From contig SFND01000012.1 of NCBI GenBank assembly GCA_004554245.1, positions 39,362 through 103,361 on the forward strand: a stretch of 64,000 bases of DNA. Direction: 5' to 3'. Positions 8,433 through 16,897 of the stretch are shown here, one piece after another. The position numbers and the translations under genes were made by a program. The notes beneath the pieces were generated by a model. It saw nothing but the letters and a program-made list of their open reading frames with translations, was not told where the DNA came from and ran no database searches. Source of the DNA: Oribacterium sp. (GTDB taxonomy: Bacteria; Bacillota_A; Clostridia; Lachnospirales; Lachnospiraceae). Positions within the stretch are counted from its first letter, which is position 1, and each line of letters begins with the position of its first letter.

Positions 8433-9350
8433 TTACTTATCCAGTCCTAAAAGATACAGAATCAGTGCCATACGCATCTGCTTGCCGCAGCGGGTCTGGT
8501 AGAAGTACTTCGCACGCGGATCCTGGTCCACCGCAACGGAGATCTCGTTGACTCTAGGGAGCGGATGAAGGATGGCCATATCCGCCTTCGCGATCTTCAG
8601 CTTCTCCGGGGTCAGGATATAGATATCCTTCAGACGAAGGTAATCCTCCTCGTTGAAGAAACGCTCCTTCTGCACACGGGTCATGTAGAGGATATCGAGC
8701 TCCGGCATCGCCTCCTCGAGGGATTTCGTCTCGACGAACTCAGCACCCGCCTCCTTCAGCTTATCGATCTCATACTCCGGAAGACGAAGCTCCTCCGGGG
8801 AGATCAGGATGTAGCGGTTATTCGGATAGCGGAGCATCGCATCGATGAGGGAGTGCACGGTACGGCCGAACTTGAGGTCGCCGCAGAAACCGATGGTCAG
8901 GCCCTCGACGGTGCCCTTCGTACGACGGATCGTAAGAAGATCCGCGAGTGTCTGGGTCGGATGGAAGTGTCCGCCATCGCCTGCATTGACCAGAGGAACA
9001 CTGGTGTGCATCGCTGCCACGACCGGCGCGCCCTCCTTCGGATGACGCATCGCGATGATGTCAACATAGTTCGATATCACCTCGATCGTATCGGCCACCG
9101 ACTCACCCTTCGACGCACTCGTGTTCGATGCACCGGCGAAGCCCAGGGTCTGTCCCCCTAGTGCGAGCATCGCGGACTCGAAGCTCAGTCTCGTACGCGT
9201 GGACGGCTCGAAAAACAGTGTCGCGAGCTGCTTATGTGCGCATCGATCCTGATACTTCTCCGGGTGCTGGTCGATATCATCGGCGAGATCCAGCAGATGA
9301 TGAATCTCATCTACTGAAAGATCCAGAATATTCACAATACTTCTTGCCAT
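8433..9350 (-). CDS. pyrB: Aspartate carbamoyltransferase catalytic subunit
   Basis: 305-residue catalytic chain, carbamoyl phosphate + L-aspartate to N-carbamoyl-aspartate, second step of UMP synthesis. The carbamoyl-phosphate loop FFEPSTRTRLSFESA (about residues 47-61), SKGESVADTI, the HP-rich segment LHPLPRVNEI and the terminal region CGKQMRMALILYLL are all present. Length is canonical. It precedes pyrI with 11 bases between and follows pyrE after a 54-base gap. Confidence 0.97.
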   Translation of the reverse strand: MARSIVNILDLSVDEIHHLLDLADDIDQHPEKYQDRCAHKQLATLFFEPSTRTRLSFESAMLALGGQTLGFAGASNTSASKGESVADTIEVISNYVDIIAMRHPKEGAPVVAAMHTSVPLVNAGDGGHFHPTQTLADLLTIRRTKGTVEGLTIGFCGDLKFGRTVHSLIDAMLRYPNNRYILISPEELRLPEYEIDKLKEAGAEFVETKSLEEAMPELDILYMTRVQKERFFNEEDYLRLKDIYILTPEKLKIAKADMAILHPLPRVNEISVAVDQDPRAKYFYQTRCGKQMRMALILYLLGLDK

Positions 9351-9404
9351 CAGAAAGCCTCCTTCAGTCTTATATCTTATGCCAATGTCTCATGTATGTA
9401 TGTT

Positions 9405-10049
9405 TTATCCCTTGTGGGTCATCCAGGATTCGTCGGAAGGATTATCACGGAACTTGAGCAGCTTCGCCTCATCCTCCGGCTTGATGTAGTTCTCTTCAAC
9501 CGCTACCTTGACGAGCGTGTCGAGGTCGCAGAGCGAGGTGTTCACCACGTTCGCTGCACTCAGGCGGTCGATGCCCTTCTGCATGCCATAGGTGAAGATG
9601 GACACGATGCCGAGCACCTCTGCGCCGGCCTCACGAAGTGGCTCCACGCAGTCGAGCACGGAACCACCGGTGGAGATCAGATCCTCGATCACGACGACCT
9701 TCTCACCCTTCTCGAGTCTTCCCTCGATCTGGTTCTTGCGGCCGTGATCCTTCGCAGAACCACGCACATAGCCCATCGGGAGTCCGAGGATGTCCGCTGC
9801 GATCGCTGCATGTGCGATACCCGCGGTGCTGGTGCCCTCGAGTGCCTCTGCCTCCGGGTAGAGCTCCTTCACCTTATCGGCGATGGCATGCTCTACGAGG
9901 GAACGAACCTCCGGGTAGCTCAGTACCAGACGGTTGTCACAGTAGATCGGGGACTTGATGCCCGACGCCCAGGTAAATGGATCGTCCGGCTTTAAAAATA
10001 CTGCCTTAATCGATAACAGACCTCTTGCGATATCTTCCTTCGTTGCCAT
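9405..10049 (-). CDS. pyrE: Orotate phosphoribosyltransferase
   Basis: 214-residue enzyme joining orotate and PRPP to give OMP. The PRPP-binding signature VVVIEDLISTGGSVLD lies at about residues 117-132; FTWASGIKSPIYCDNR and ALEGTSTAGIAHAA match family blocks. ATG at 10049 is preferred over the ATG two codons upstream because GGAGTATGACT gives better spacing. It is an internal gene of the pyr cluster, 54 bases from pyrB and about 120 bases from pyrF. Confidence 0.96.
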   Translation of the reverse strand: MATKEDIARGLLSIKAVFLKPDDPFTWASGIKSPIYCDNRLVLSYPEVRSLVEHAIADKVKELYPEAEALEGTSTAGIAHAAIAADILGLPMGYVRGSAKDHGRKNQIEGRLEKGEKVVVIEDLISTGGSVLDCVEPLREAGAEVLGIVSIFTYGMQKGIDRLSAANVVNTSLCDLDTLVKVAVEENYIKPEDEAKLLKFRDNPSDESWMTHKG

Positions 10050-10172
10050 AGTCATACTCCTTATTCTAAGCGGATCAGCGGCCGTGCTCCGGACACCGAT
10101 CTGTTTCTTCTGTTCTTATGTTCCTGCGTCCAATGCTTCCGGCTTCACATCATCACGAAGCGCCACAGCGTC

Positions 10173-10871
10173 TCAGCCGACGAAATCCGCCATCGCGCGC
10201 TCGTACGCCGCGACCGGATCGGCGGCTGCCGTGATGGAGCGGCCGACCACGATGTAATCAGAGCCGATCTCACGTGCCTTCGCCGGGGTCGTCACACGTG
10301 CCTGATCACCGACCGCATCGCCTGCGAAACGGATACCCGGGGTGATGGTCTGGAAGTCTGCACCGACCTCCTCATGGATACGACCTGCCTCGAGCGGCGA
10401 GCATACGACGCCCTCGAGTCCGGCTGCCTGCGCGTTCTTCGCATACTGTACGACGACGTCTGCGATCGGACGATCGATGAGCAGCTCCTCGGTCATGGTC
10501 TCCTGGGAGGTAGAGGTGAGCTGTGTCACCGCGATCAGGATCGGACGGGTGCCATCCTCTCTGGTGAGTCCCTCGACCGCCGCCTTCATCATGCGGATAC
10601 CGCCGCTCGCATGTACGTTCGTCATGTCGACGCCGAGATCACGCAGGGACTGCATGCCGCCCTTCACGGTGTTCGGGATATCGTGGAGCTTCAGATCGAG
10701 GAAGACCTTGTGACCGCGCTTTTTGATCTCACGCACGATCTGTGGTCCCTCGGCATAGAAAAGCTCCATACCGATCTTTACGAACGGCTTGCGGCCGGTG
10801 AACTGATCGAGAAAGCGGTAGGTTTCCTCCGCGCTCGGAAAATCCAGTGCAATAATTACGTCCTTACCCAT
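10173..10871 (-). CDS. pyrF: Orotidine 5'-phosphate decarboxylase
   Basis: 232-residue group-1 OMP decarboxylase, last step to UMP. The N-terminal IIALDFPSAEE, the catalytic FLDLKLHDIPNT (DxKxxD), GVVCSPLEA, TPGIRF and the phosphate-binding DYIVVGRSIT are all in order. AGGAGGAATAT precedes the ATG. It lies 24 bases downstream of pyrD in the cluster. Confidence 0.97.
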   Translation of the reverse strand: MGKDVIIALDFPSAEETYRFLDQFTGRKPFVKIGMELFYAEGPQIVREIKKRGHKVFLDLKLHDIPNTVKGGMQSLRDLGVDMTNVHASGGIRMMKAAVEGLTREDGTRPILIAVTQLTSTSQETMTEELLIDRPIADVVVQYAKNAQAAGLEGVVCSPLEAGRIHEEVGADFQTITPGIRFAGDAVGDQARVTTPAKAREIGSDYIVVGRSITAAADPVAAYERAMADFVG

Positions 10872-10895
10872 ATATTCCTCCTATATATTAAATAT

Positions 10896-11807
10896 TTATT
10901 CCACGCAGCCGATGATGTCGCTGAGGCGCTCGATGCCGAGCTCCGCGCATACCTCCGGCAGGTCCTCGATGATGTCACGGCAGACATACGGATTCACGAG
11001 GTTCGCAGCGCCGACCTCGACCGCACTGGCACCGGCCATCATCATCTCGATGACGTCCTTCGCCGTGGAGACACCGCCCATACCGATGACTGGAAGCTTC
11101 ACCGCGTGCGATACCTGGTAGACCATACGGACCGCAACCGGGAAGATCGCCGGACCGGAGAAGCCGCCCATCCTGTTCTTGATCACCGGCTGGCGACGAC
11201 GGATGTCGATACGCATGCCGAGCAGGGTGTTGATGAGGGCGAGACCGTCTGCGCCGGCCTCTTCTGCCGCCTTCGCGATCGATACGATGTCGGTGACGTT
11301 CGGGCTCAGCTTGATATACACCGGCTTCTTCGCGACCTTCTTCACCTCACGGGTGACCGCCGCCACGTTTTCTGCGCTGGTACCGAAGGCCATGCCACCG
11401 CCATGTACGTTCGGGCAGGAGACATTGACCTCGAGGATACCGACCTCCGGCACCTCACTCATGGCCTCCGCGAGCTGTACGTACTCCGGGATACTGAAGC
11501 CGGAGATGTTCGCTACGAGTGGCTTGTGGAAGTGCTCCCGAAGCTCCGGAAGCTCCTTCTCGATGACCTCGTGCATGCCTGGATTCTGGAGGCCGACGGA
11601 GTTGATCATACCGGACGGGCACTCAGCGATACGCGGAAGCTCGTTGCCGTAACGCTCCTCGACCGTCGTTCCCTTGAAGGAGATGGAGCCGAGGATATCG
11701 AGATCATAGAGATCCCAGTATTCCTTTCCGTAGCCGAAGGTTCCAGAGGCCGGAATGACCGGGTTTGTCAGTTTGATGCCAGAAAGCTCTGTCGTGATAT
11801 CTACCAT
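10896..11807 (-). CDS. pyrD: Dihydroorotate dehydrogenase B, catalytic subunit
   Basis: 303-residue FMN enzyme of class 1B, oxidising dihydroorotate to orotate with NAD+ through PyrK. Motifs: NPVIPASGTFGYG, SISFKGTTVEERYGN, NSVGLQNPG, the catalytic-base cysteine in EVNVSCPNVHGGG, and the FMN phosphate region GMGGVSTAKDVIEM. GGGAGGAGATCGT precedes the ATG at 11807; this start overlaps the pyrK stop by seven bases and indicates translational coupling to pyrK. Confidence 0.97.
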   Translation of the reverse strand: MVDITTELSGIKLTNPVIPASGTFGYGKEYWDLYDLDILGSISFKGTTVEERYGNELPRIAECPSGMINSVGLQNPGMHEVIEKELPELREHFHKPLVANISGFSIPEYVQLAEAMSEVPEVGILEVNVSCPNVHGGGMAFGTSAENVAAVTREVKKVAKKPVYIKLSPNVTDIVSIAKAAEEAGADGLALINTLLGMRIDIRRRQPVIKNRMGGFSGPAIFPVAVRMVYQVSHAVKLPVIGMGGVSTAKDVIEMMMAGASAVEVGAANLVNPYVCRDIIEDLPEVCAELGIERLSDIIGCVE

Positions 11808-12526
11808 ACGATCTCCTCCCATGTGAAAATAGGGCCATCCTTGCAGACGCGCTTGAAGCCGTGCTTCGTCTTCTTGCTGCAGCCCATGCAGGCACCGAAG
11901 CCGCAGCCCATGCGTGCCTCGAAGCTGAACTGTCCATCCTTTACGCTGTTGTATACGGCCTTCAGCATCGGCTCCGGGCCGCAGGCGAAGGCGTAGTCGT
12001 GGTGATCACCGAAGATGTCGGTGACGAAGCCCTTCGCGCCGTGACTGCCATCGACGGTGGCGACATTGACCGGCACCCCGAGCGCACGGAACTCCTGCTC
12101 ATAGAACACATCGTCCTTCGAGTTGAAGCCGAGGGCCACATACGGGGTGATGCCCTGCTGCTTCAGTGCCTTCGCCAGTGCGTACATCGGTGGTACACCG
12201 ACACCGCCGCCGGCGATGACCGGGTTCTTCGGGATATTCCGAAGGTCATAGCCGTTGCCGAGGCCGGTCAGTGCGGTCAGGTACTCGCCCGGCTCCATGA
12301 AGCTCAGGTCCTCGGTACCCTCACCGACGACCTTATAGATCAGGGTCAGTTTCCCCTCGCTCCAGTCACACACGGAAATCGGGCGACGGAGATAGCGTCC
12401 CGGGATCTTGATTTCGACGAACTGCCCCGGCTTCGTGATGTCCGAGGTGTCGCCGTCCAGCGTCATACGGAAGATGTCCTGGGCGATCATTTCGTTGCTC
12501 AGTACTTTAAATTCAACGTCCTTCAT
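11801..12526 (-). CDS. pyrK: Dihydroorotate dehydrogenase electron-transfer subunit
   Basis: 241-residue iron-sulfur flavoprotein partner of PyrD, passing electrons from FMN through [2Fe-2S] and FAD to NAD+. FAD-binding YLRRPISVCDW (about residues 57-67), NAD-binding IAGGGVGVPPMYALA, and four cluster cysteines in the pattern MGCGFGACMGCSKK followed by RVCKDGPIF. It is upstream of and overlapping pyrD. A 141-base gap separates it from pyrC. Confidence 0.96.
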   Translation of the reverse strand: MKDVEFKVLSNEMIAQDIFRMTLDGDTSDITKPGQFVEIKIPGRYLRRPISVCDWSEGKLTLIYKVVGEGTEDLSFMEPGEYLTALTGLGNGYDLRNIPKNPVIAGGGVGVPPMYALAKALKQQGITPYVALGFNSKDDVFYEQEFRALGVPVNVATVDGSHGAKGFVTDIFGDHHDYAFACGPEPMLKAVYNSVKDGQFSFEARMGCGFGACMGCSKKTKHGFKRVCKDGPIFTWEEIVW

Positions 12527-12565
12527 AGGTCTCTGATTCTCCTCCTGTTCTATATTCTGATAAAA

Positions 12566-12596
12566 AGGCTTCGTCCGCGCCCTGCGGGCTCTGCCT
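12566..12596 (-). terminator. Possible terminator/attenuator hairpin in pyrC-pyrK gap
   Basis: In the 141-base gap, outer arms AGGC/GCCT (12566-12569, 12593-12596) enclose an inner GCCC/GGGC hairpin (12579-12582, 12586-12589). On the minus strand the structure is followed by five U residues just before the pyrK ribosome binding site. The pairing is weak, and no PyrR-binding element was recognised. Confidence 0.3.
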
Positions 12597-12667
12597 GGTA
12601 ATCAAATGATACCATGTATGCGGTCGTACGATGCGTTTTTGTGATCAATGCCATTTCGGTCAGCCAG

Positions 12668-13993
12668 TCAACGCTCGATGCCCTTTTCGCGGTCATAGAC
12701 CTCGCGGCCGCCGACGAAGGTCTTCACGACCTCACCCTGCACCTCCATACCATCGTAGAGGGTGCTGTGTCCTTGTGAGTAGAACTTCGTACTGTCGACG
12801 GTCCATACCTTATCGAGGTCGAGGATCGTGAGATCCGCTTCGACGCCATCCTCGATGTACTGCGGGCCGGCGATACCAAAGATCTGACGCGGGTTCACGC
12901 ACATGAGCTCGATGAGCTTCTCCAGTGTGATCGCGCCCTTCCCGGATGCCGGATGCTCCGGGTCACGCAGCACGAGATTCCGGTACAGTGCCGGGAAGCA
13001 GGTCTCCAGTCCGACGATGCCGAAGGAAGACTTGTCAAGGCCTCTCGACTTCTCCTCCGCACTGTGCGGTGCATGGTCCGTGATGATGCAGTCGATGGTG
13101 CCGTCCTTGATGCCCTCGAGGAGCGCATGACGGTCCTCCGCGCTGCGGATCGGCGGATTCATCTTCCAGCTGCCGGACTCCTGAAGATCCATATCCGTAA
13201 ACATCAGATAGTGCGGGCCGGTCTCACCGGTCACACGGGTGCCGGCTTTCTTCGCCGCACGGATGATCTCGACGGATTCCTTCGTAGAGACGTGGCAGAC
13301 ATGGTAGCGCACACCCGTCTCTGCCGCGAGCCGTACATCGCGCTCAACCTGCTTCCACTCAGATGCGGAGTTGATGCCGATATGGTGGTGCAGACGTGCA
13401 TACTCACCGTCATGGATGCAGCCGCCCGGTACGAGCTCACGCTCATCCTCGCAGTGTGCGACGATCATACGGTCGAGGTTCTTCGCCCGCTGCATCGCCT
13501 CCCGCATGGTGGCTTCGTCCTGCATACCCTTTCCGTCATCGGAGTAGGCGATGACATACGGTGCGATCTCCTCCATCTTTCCGAGAGCACCGCGGCCGGT
13601 CTGCTGCTCGGTGATGGTGCCATACGGATACACATGCACCAGTGCATCCTTCCGGATCGCCTCAAGCTCCGGCTGCAGGTTCTCGAGACTCGATGGTGCC
13701 GGCTTCAGATTCGGCATCGCACAGACCGCGGTATAGCCGCCGTGCGCCGCAGCATCCGTGCCGGTACGGATCGTTTCCTTATACGAAAAACCGGGCTCAC
13801 GTAAATGTACATGTACATCAACGAAGCCCGGAATCATGAACAAACCGTTTAAATCATAAACGGTATCAATGGTATCAGCTGTTAAATTATCAATGGAATC
13901 TGTAAACAGTACTCTGTGATCAGAGATCAGAACGTCCTGCTTTCGAAAGCCCTGTTTCGTGAAAATCGATGCATTTTTAAGAAGAGTAGACAT
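12668..13993 (-). CDS. pyrC: Dihydroorotase (class I)
   Basis: 441-residue zinc amidohydrolase, carbamoyl-aspartate to dihydroorotate. Metal and catalytic motifs: DVHVHLREPG, the GGYTAVCAMPNLKP segment, VAHCED, HVCHVST, TGETGPHYL and TDHAPHSAEEKSRG. GATAGGAGGAACC precedes the ATG at 13993; a longer frame upstream would start inside the promoter. First gene of the cluster pyrC-K-D-F-E-B-I. No carAB is in this window, so carbamoyl phosphate synthesis must be encoded elsewhere. Confidence 0.97.
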   Translation of the reverse strand: MSTLLKNASIFTKQGFRKQDVLISDHRVLFTDSIDNLTADTIDTVYDLNGLFMIPGFVDVHVHLREPGFSYKETIRTGTDAAAHGGYTAVCAMPNLKPAPSSLENLQPELEAIRKDALVHVYPYGTITEQQTGRGALGKMEEIAPYVIAYSDDGKGMQDEATMREAMQRAKNLDRMIVAHCEDERELVPGGCIHDGEYARLHHHIGINSASEWKQVERDVRLAAETGVRYHVCHVSTKESVEIIRAAKKAGTRVTGETGPHYLMFTDMDLQESGSWKMNPPIRSAEDRHALLEGIKDGTIDCIITDHAPHSAEEKSRGLDKSSFGIVGLETCFPALYRNLVLRDPEHPASGKGAITLEKLIELMCVNPRQIFGIAGPQYIEDGVEADLTILDLDKVWTVDSTKFYSQGHSTLYDGMEVQGEVVKTFVGGREVYDREKGIER

Positions 13994-14029
13994 GGTTCCT
14001 CCTATCCGTGCGGTCCTTAGTTCCGAGAT

Positions 14030-14058
14030 ACTATAGCACAGGGAGTACCCCTTTGCAA
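14030..14058 (-). promoter_or_regulatory. pyr operon promoter
   Basis: Minus strand: -35 TTGCAA (14053-14058), 17-bp spacer, -10 TATAGT (14030-14035). The predicted start near 14023 gives a leader of only about 30 bases before the pyrC ATG, too short for a PyrR attenuator at this position. Confidence 0.7.
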
Positions 14059-14126
14059 GGGGCGAAATCATGGTATCGGAGGCCCTGGAAACAAAGTACT
14101 TCGAGTTCGGAAAAATCTAAAATTGT

Positions 14127-14399
14127 CTACTCGTCCCAGCCTTCGCGCGGCATGATGATCATCATGTCGATGAATTTCTCACCTGGTGCCAGGTGAACAT
14201 CCGCCTGTACGGTGTGTGGTGGGAGGTCGTTGGTGTCCTCGAGTTCGAGCTGGATCCAGTTGATGGCGTTATAGCGGGCATCGGCGAGGGCTTCCTCTTC
14301 GGTCGGGCCGACGCCGTAGCAGTCGTCGAGGTCCAGGAAATCGACACGATAGCCTTCGCTCGTCTTATTACGAATAATTGCAGGATAGTATAAGGTCAT
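14127..14399 (-). CDS. Orphan HicB-family protein (partial fold only)
   Basis: 90-residue protein with the HicB RNase-H-like fold: YYPAIIRNKTSEGYRVDFLD, then DCYGVGPTEEEALADARYNA, the family signature of HicB antitoxins. The usual C-terminal DNA-binding ribbon-helix-helix or HTH is missing; instead the tail is DMMIIMPREGWDE. No HicA toxin gene flanks it. It begins three bases after the stop of the AraC-type gene, so both are probably one transcript. Either a degenerate antitoxin or a repurposed HicB fold. Confidence 0.75.
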   Translation of the reverse strand: MTLYYPAIIRNKTSEGYRVDFLDLDDCYGVGPTEEEALADARYNAINWIQLELEDTNDLPPHTVQADVHLAPGEKFIDMMIIMPREGWDE

Positions 14400-14402
14400 G
14401 GT

Positions 14403-15293
14403 TTAATCGTCCTCTCTTCCAAACTGTTTACGATATTTATGTGGTGTCTGTCCCATGAAGGACCGGAAGATCTTGATGAAGTTTCCGATATTATGGAAGC
14501 CGCACCGCTCCGCGATCTCATAGACATGGGTGTCGGAGTCCTTCAGGAGGCGGGCCGCCTGCTCCACGCGATAAGCATTGATATAATCGAGCGGAGACTC
14601 GCCGGTTACGCTTCCGAAGAAGCGGATGAAGTACTGCTCGTTGAGTCCGGTGAGCTCCGAGAGGTTCCGGACATAAATCTTCTCCTGGTAGTGCTCGCGG
14701 ATGTACTGAATGGTCTCCTTAATGGCAAGCACCTGCTTCTCGGAGTCGCTCTCCTCGCGTTCGTGAACGAGGCCGTTCGCATCGAACATGGCGATGAGGC
14801 GCAGAAGGTCGGCCATGATCATCAGCTGATCGGCGACCGCCGGCAGTGCGTAGGTCCGGACACTGCTGTCCTCCTGCTCGGTCTTCGTTCCGTAGTCCCG
14901 GAAGCGGCGCACCATCTCGTTAAACAGGCGCAGGATCTGCAGGAAGCCGAAATCTGACACGGTGATAAAATCCGAAAAGCAGAGCTGTCCGCCGGCGAGC
15001 GGCTCGAGCAGGGCGGTATTGACCGGGTCCTCCGCCTGACGGAAGCAGAGATCCGCGAGATGAAAGCGGAGGGAGTAGGCATTGCCCTTCGTCCCGATGG
15101 ACTCGAGCTTGCGCAGCACGCCAGCGTTCACGATGCAGATGCACTCATCCTGGATCTCATACTCCCGGAGGTTCAGGGTCAGCTTGTAGTGCCCGTTTTT
15201 AAAATAGATGATTTCCGGGTCATCATGCCAGTCCAGACTGACCTTCAGCTGCTCCTCTGCCGTATTGATTGACTCATAAAGTATCGCGTTCAT
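14403..15293 (-). CDS. AraC family transcriptional regulator
   Basis: 296-residue regulator. Residues 1-170 form an AraC-type cupin sensor (YFKNGHYKLTLNLREYEIQD). The C-terminal double helix-turn-helix includes KETIQYIREHYQEKIYVRNL, SELTGLNEQYFIRFFGSVTG, ESPLDYINAYRVEQAARLL and CGFHNIGNFIKIFRSFMGQT. The ATG at 15293 is chosen because GGAGACAGG precedes it; a TTG at 15335 is less likely. The binding target is unknown; it is cotranscribed with the HicB-like gene. Confidence 0.93.
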   Translation of the reverse strand: MNAILYESINTAEEQLKVSLDWHDDPEIIYFKNGHYKLTLNLREYEIQDECICIVNAGVLRKLESIGTKGNAYSLRFHLADLCFRQAEDPVNTALLEPLAGGQLCFSDFITVSDFGFLQILRLFNEMVRRFRDYGTKTEQEDSSVRTYALPAVADQLMIMADLLRLIAMFDANGLVHEREESDSEKQVLAIKETIQYIREHYQEKIYVRNLSELTGLNEQYFIRFFGSVTGESPLDYINAYRVEQAARLLKDSDTHVYEIAERCGFHNIGNFIKIFRSFMGQTPHKYRKQFGREDD

Positions 15294-15349
15294 CCTGTCT
15301 CCGATTCCGATTATCGACGGTCTATACTCTCCCAAAATAGTATGAAGTC

Positions 15350-15378
15350 ATGATAGCATAATTTTTTTACGCAATCAA
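15350..15378 (-). promoter_or_regulatory. Promoter of AraC/HicB-like transcript
   Basis: Minus strand -35 TTGATT (15373-15378), 17-bp spacer, -10 TATCAT (15350-15355). A perfect palindrome GATTTTTCGAAAAATC lies at 15398-15413 upstream of the -35 and could be an operator or the end structure of tgt. Confidence 0.6.
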
Positions 15379-15430
15379 ACCATTTTGTGTGGGGGGTGAT
15401 TTTTCGAAAAATCAGTTTGGTAACAGTATA

Positions 15431-16612
15431 TTATTCTTCGCCACGGTCGTAGGTCTCGAGCTTATCGAGGGCCTCCGCCTTCCAGCTGTCCCAGTAGCCT
15501 CCACGGATCGCACCGCGGATTTCCTCGGTCAGGTGGTTGTAGAAGTACAGATTATGCAGTACGCACATACGCATACCGAGAATCTCCTTCGCCTTCAGGA
15601 GGTGACGGATGTACGCACGGCTGTAGCCGCCGGTGTAGCTGCCATCCGCAAGCTTCCGTCCGGCACATACCGGGCACTTGCAGCCCTCCTCGATCGGACG
15701 ATGGTCGAGCTCATACTTCTGGTTGAAGAGATTGATTTTCCCCTTATGCGTGTAGACATGACCATGACGTCCGTTTCTCGACGGATATACACAGTCGAAG
15801 AAGTCAATGCCTCTGTCCACGGCTTCGATGATGTTCGCCGGGGTACCGACACCCATAAGGTAGGTCGGCTTCTCCTTCGGCAGATGCGGCACCACGACAT
15901 CGAGGATGTGGTACATCTGCTCGTGGGTCTCACCGACCGCGAGGCCGCCGACGGCATAACCATCGAGGTTCATCGCTGAAATCGTATCGGCATGCGCCGT
16001 ACGGATGTCCTCGAAGATACCACCCTGGTTGATGGCGAACAGGAGCTGCTCCTTATTCACGGTATCCGGCAGACTGTTGAGACGGGCCATCTCATCCTTA
16101 CAGCGCTGCAGCCAGCGGGTCGTACGCTCGACGGATGGCACGATGTACTTCCGGTCCTCGAGGGCCGGCGGGCACTCGTCAAAGGCCATCGCGATGGTCG
16201 AGCCGAGATTTGACTGGATCTGCATCGACTCCTCCGGTCCCATAAAGATACGGCGACCGTCGATGTGACTGTGGAAGGTGACCCCCTCCTCCTTGATCTT
16301 TCGTCCGGTACCGGCCAGGGAGAAGACCTGGAATCCGCCGGAGTCGGTCAGGATCGGACGATCCCAGTTCATAAACTGATGAAGACCGCCGAACTCCTTG
16401 ATGAGCTGATCGCCGGTACGCACGTGGAGATGGTAGGTGTTGCTAAGCTCGACCTGGGTGCCGATCTCCCGAAGATCATCTGTCGACACGCCGCCCTTGA
16501 TGGCAGCGACCGTGCCGACATTCATGAAGACCGGTGTTTCGATGTTTCCATGTACCGTCTCCATGTGAGCGGATTTCGCGCGTCCGCTGGTCGCGACAAT
16601 TTCATACTTCAT
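15431..16612 (-). CDS. tgt: tRNA-guanine transglycosylase
   Basis: 393-residue enzyme exchanging G34 in GUN-anticodon tRNAs for preQ1. Catalytic Asp in LTDSGGFQVFSLAG, MAFDECPP, LAVGETHEQM and the nucleophile region FDCVYPSRNGRHGHVYT. Zinc ligands are in CKCPVC plus the later His of VLHNLYFYNHL. A short insert (AGRKLADGSYTGG) sits after CKCPVC. No other queuosine gene is adjacent; secDF lies upstream as in many genomes that group tgt with the Sec translocon. Confidence 0.96.
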   Translation of the reverse strand: MKYEIVATSGRAKSAHMETVHGNIETPVFMNVGTVAAIKGGVSTDDLREIGTQVELSNTYHLHVRTGDQLIKEFGGLHQFMNWDRPILTDSGGFQVFSLAGTGRKIKEEGVTFHSHIDGRRIFMGPEESMQIQSNLGSTIAMAFDECPPALEDRKYIVPSVERTTRWLQRCKDEMARLNSLPDTVNKEQLLFAINQGGIFEDIRTAHADTISAMNLDGYAVGGLAVGETHEQMYHILDVVVPHLPKEKPTYLMGVGTPANIIEAVDRGIDFFDCVYPSRNGRHGHVYTHKGKINLFNQKYELDHRPIEEGCKCPVCAGRKLADGSYTGGYSRAYIRHLLKAKEILGMRMCVLHNLYFYNHLTEEIRGAIRGGYWDSWKAEALDKLETYDRGEE

Positions 16613-16721
16613 TCTCTGAACCTCGATTGCTTGATTCTCTCAAACGCAGACCGGGAAAGCAGCCCGGCGCGCATAGTTCCATTTTTTGATAGGGCTTCCC
16701 TCATGAAGAATCCATAACATA

Positions 16722-16790
16722 TGGGGGTCAGACCCCCTTTCTGAAAGGCGTAAGTGGGATGCATCCCTCCGAGAGGGGGTCTGACCCCTT
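16722..16790. repeat. REP/BIME-like inverted repeat element
   Basis: In the 285-base gap between tgt and secDF. Each arm is itself near-palindromic (GGGGTCAGACCCC); the left arm 16724-16738 is the perfect reverse complement of 16774-16788. Between them is a perfect 12-bp palindrome GGGATGCATCCC (16756-16767). The organisation resembles REP doublets mobilised by REP-associated tyrosine transposases; none is present here. Confidence 0.65.
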
Positions 16791-16810
16791 GGCCAGGATT
16801 TCAGTTAGGT

Positions 16811-16842
16811 ATAGAAAAAGACCGATCCCGGAGGATCGGTCT
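16811..16842 (-). terminator. Rho-independent terminator of secDF
   Basis: Perfect 10-bp stem (16819-16828 with 16833-16842), CGGA loop, followed on the minus strand by TTTTCTATAC. It lies 56 bases after the secDF stop. Confidence 0.85.
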
Positions 16843-16897
16843 CTAATGTAACGGAGATTTACAGATACGTCAAGCGCTCTGTCGAAAGCCGCAGGGC

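Noticed and set aside
10374..11996. 540-codon plus-strand frame opposite pyrF/pyrD/pyrK
   Set aside because: High GC removes stop codons in this frame; it has no ribosome binding site, and the real genes on the other strand carry all known motifs.
13994..14023. PyrR attenuator at the head of the pyr operon
   Set aside because: The leader between the predicted start site and pyrC is about 30 bases; no anti-antiterminator structure fits.
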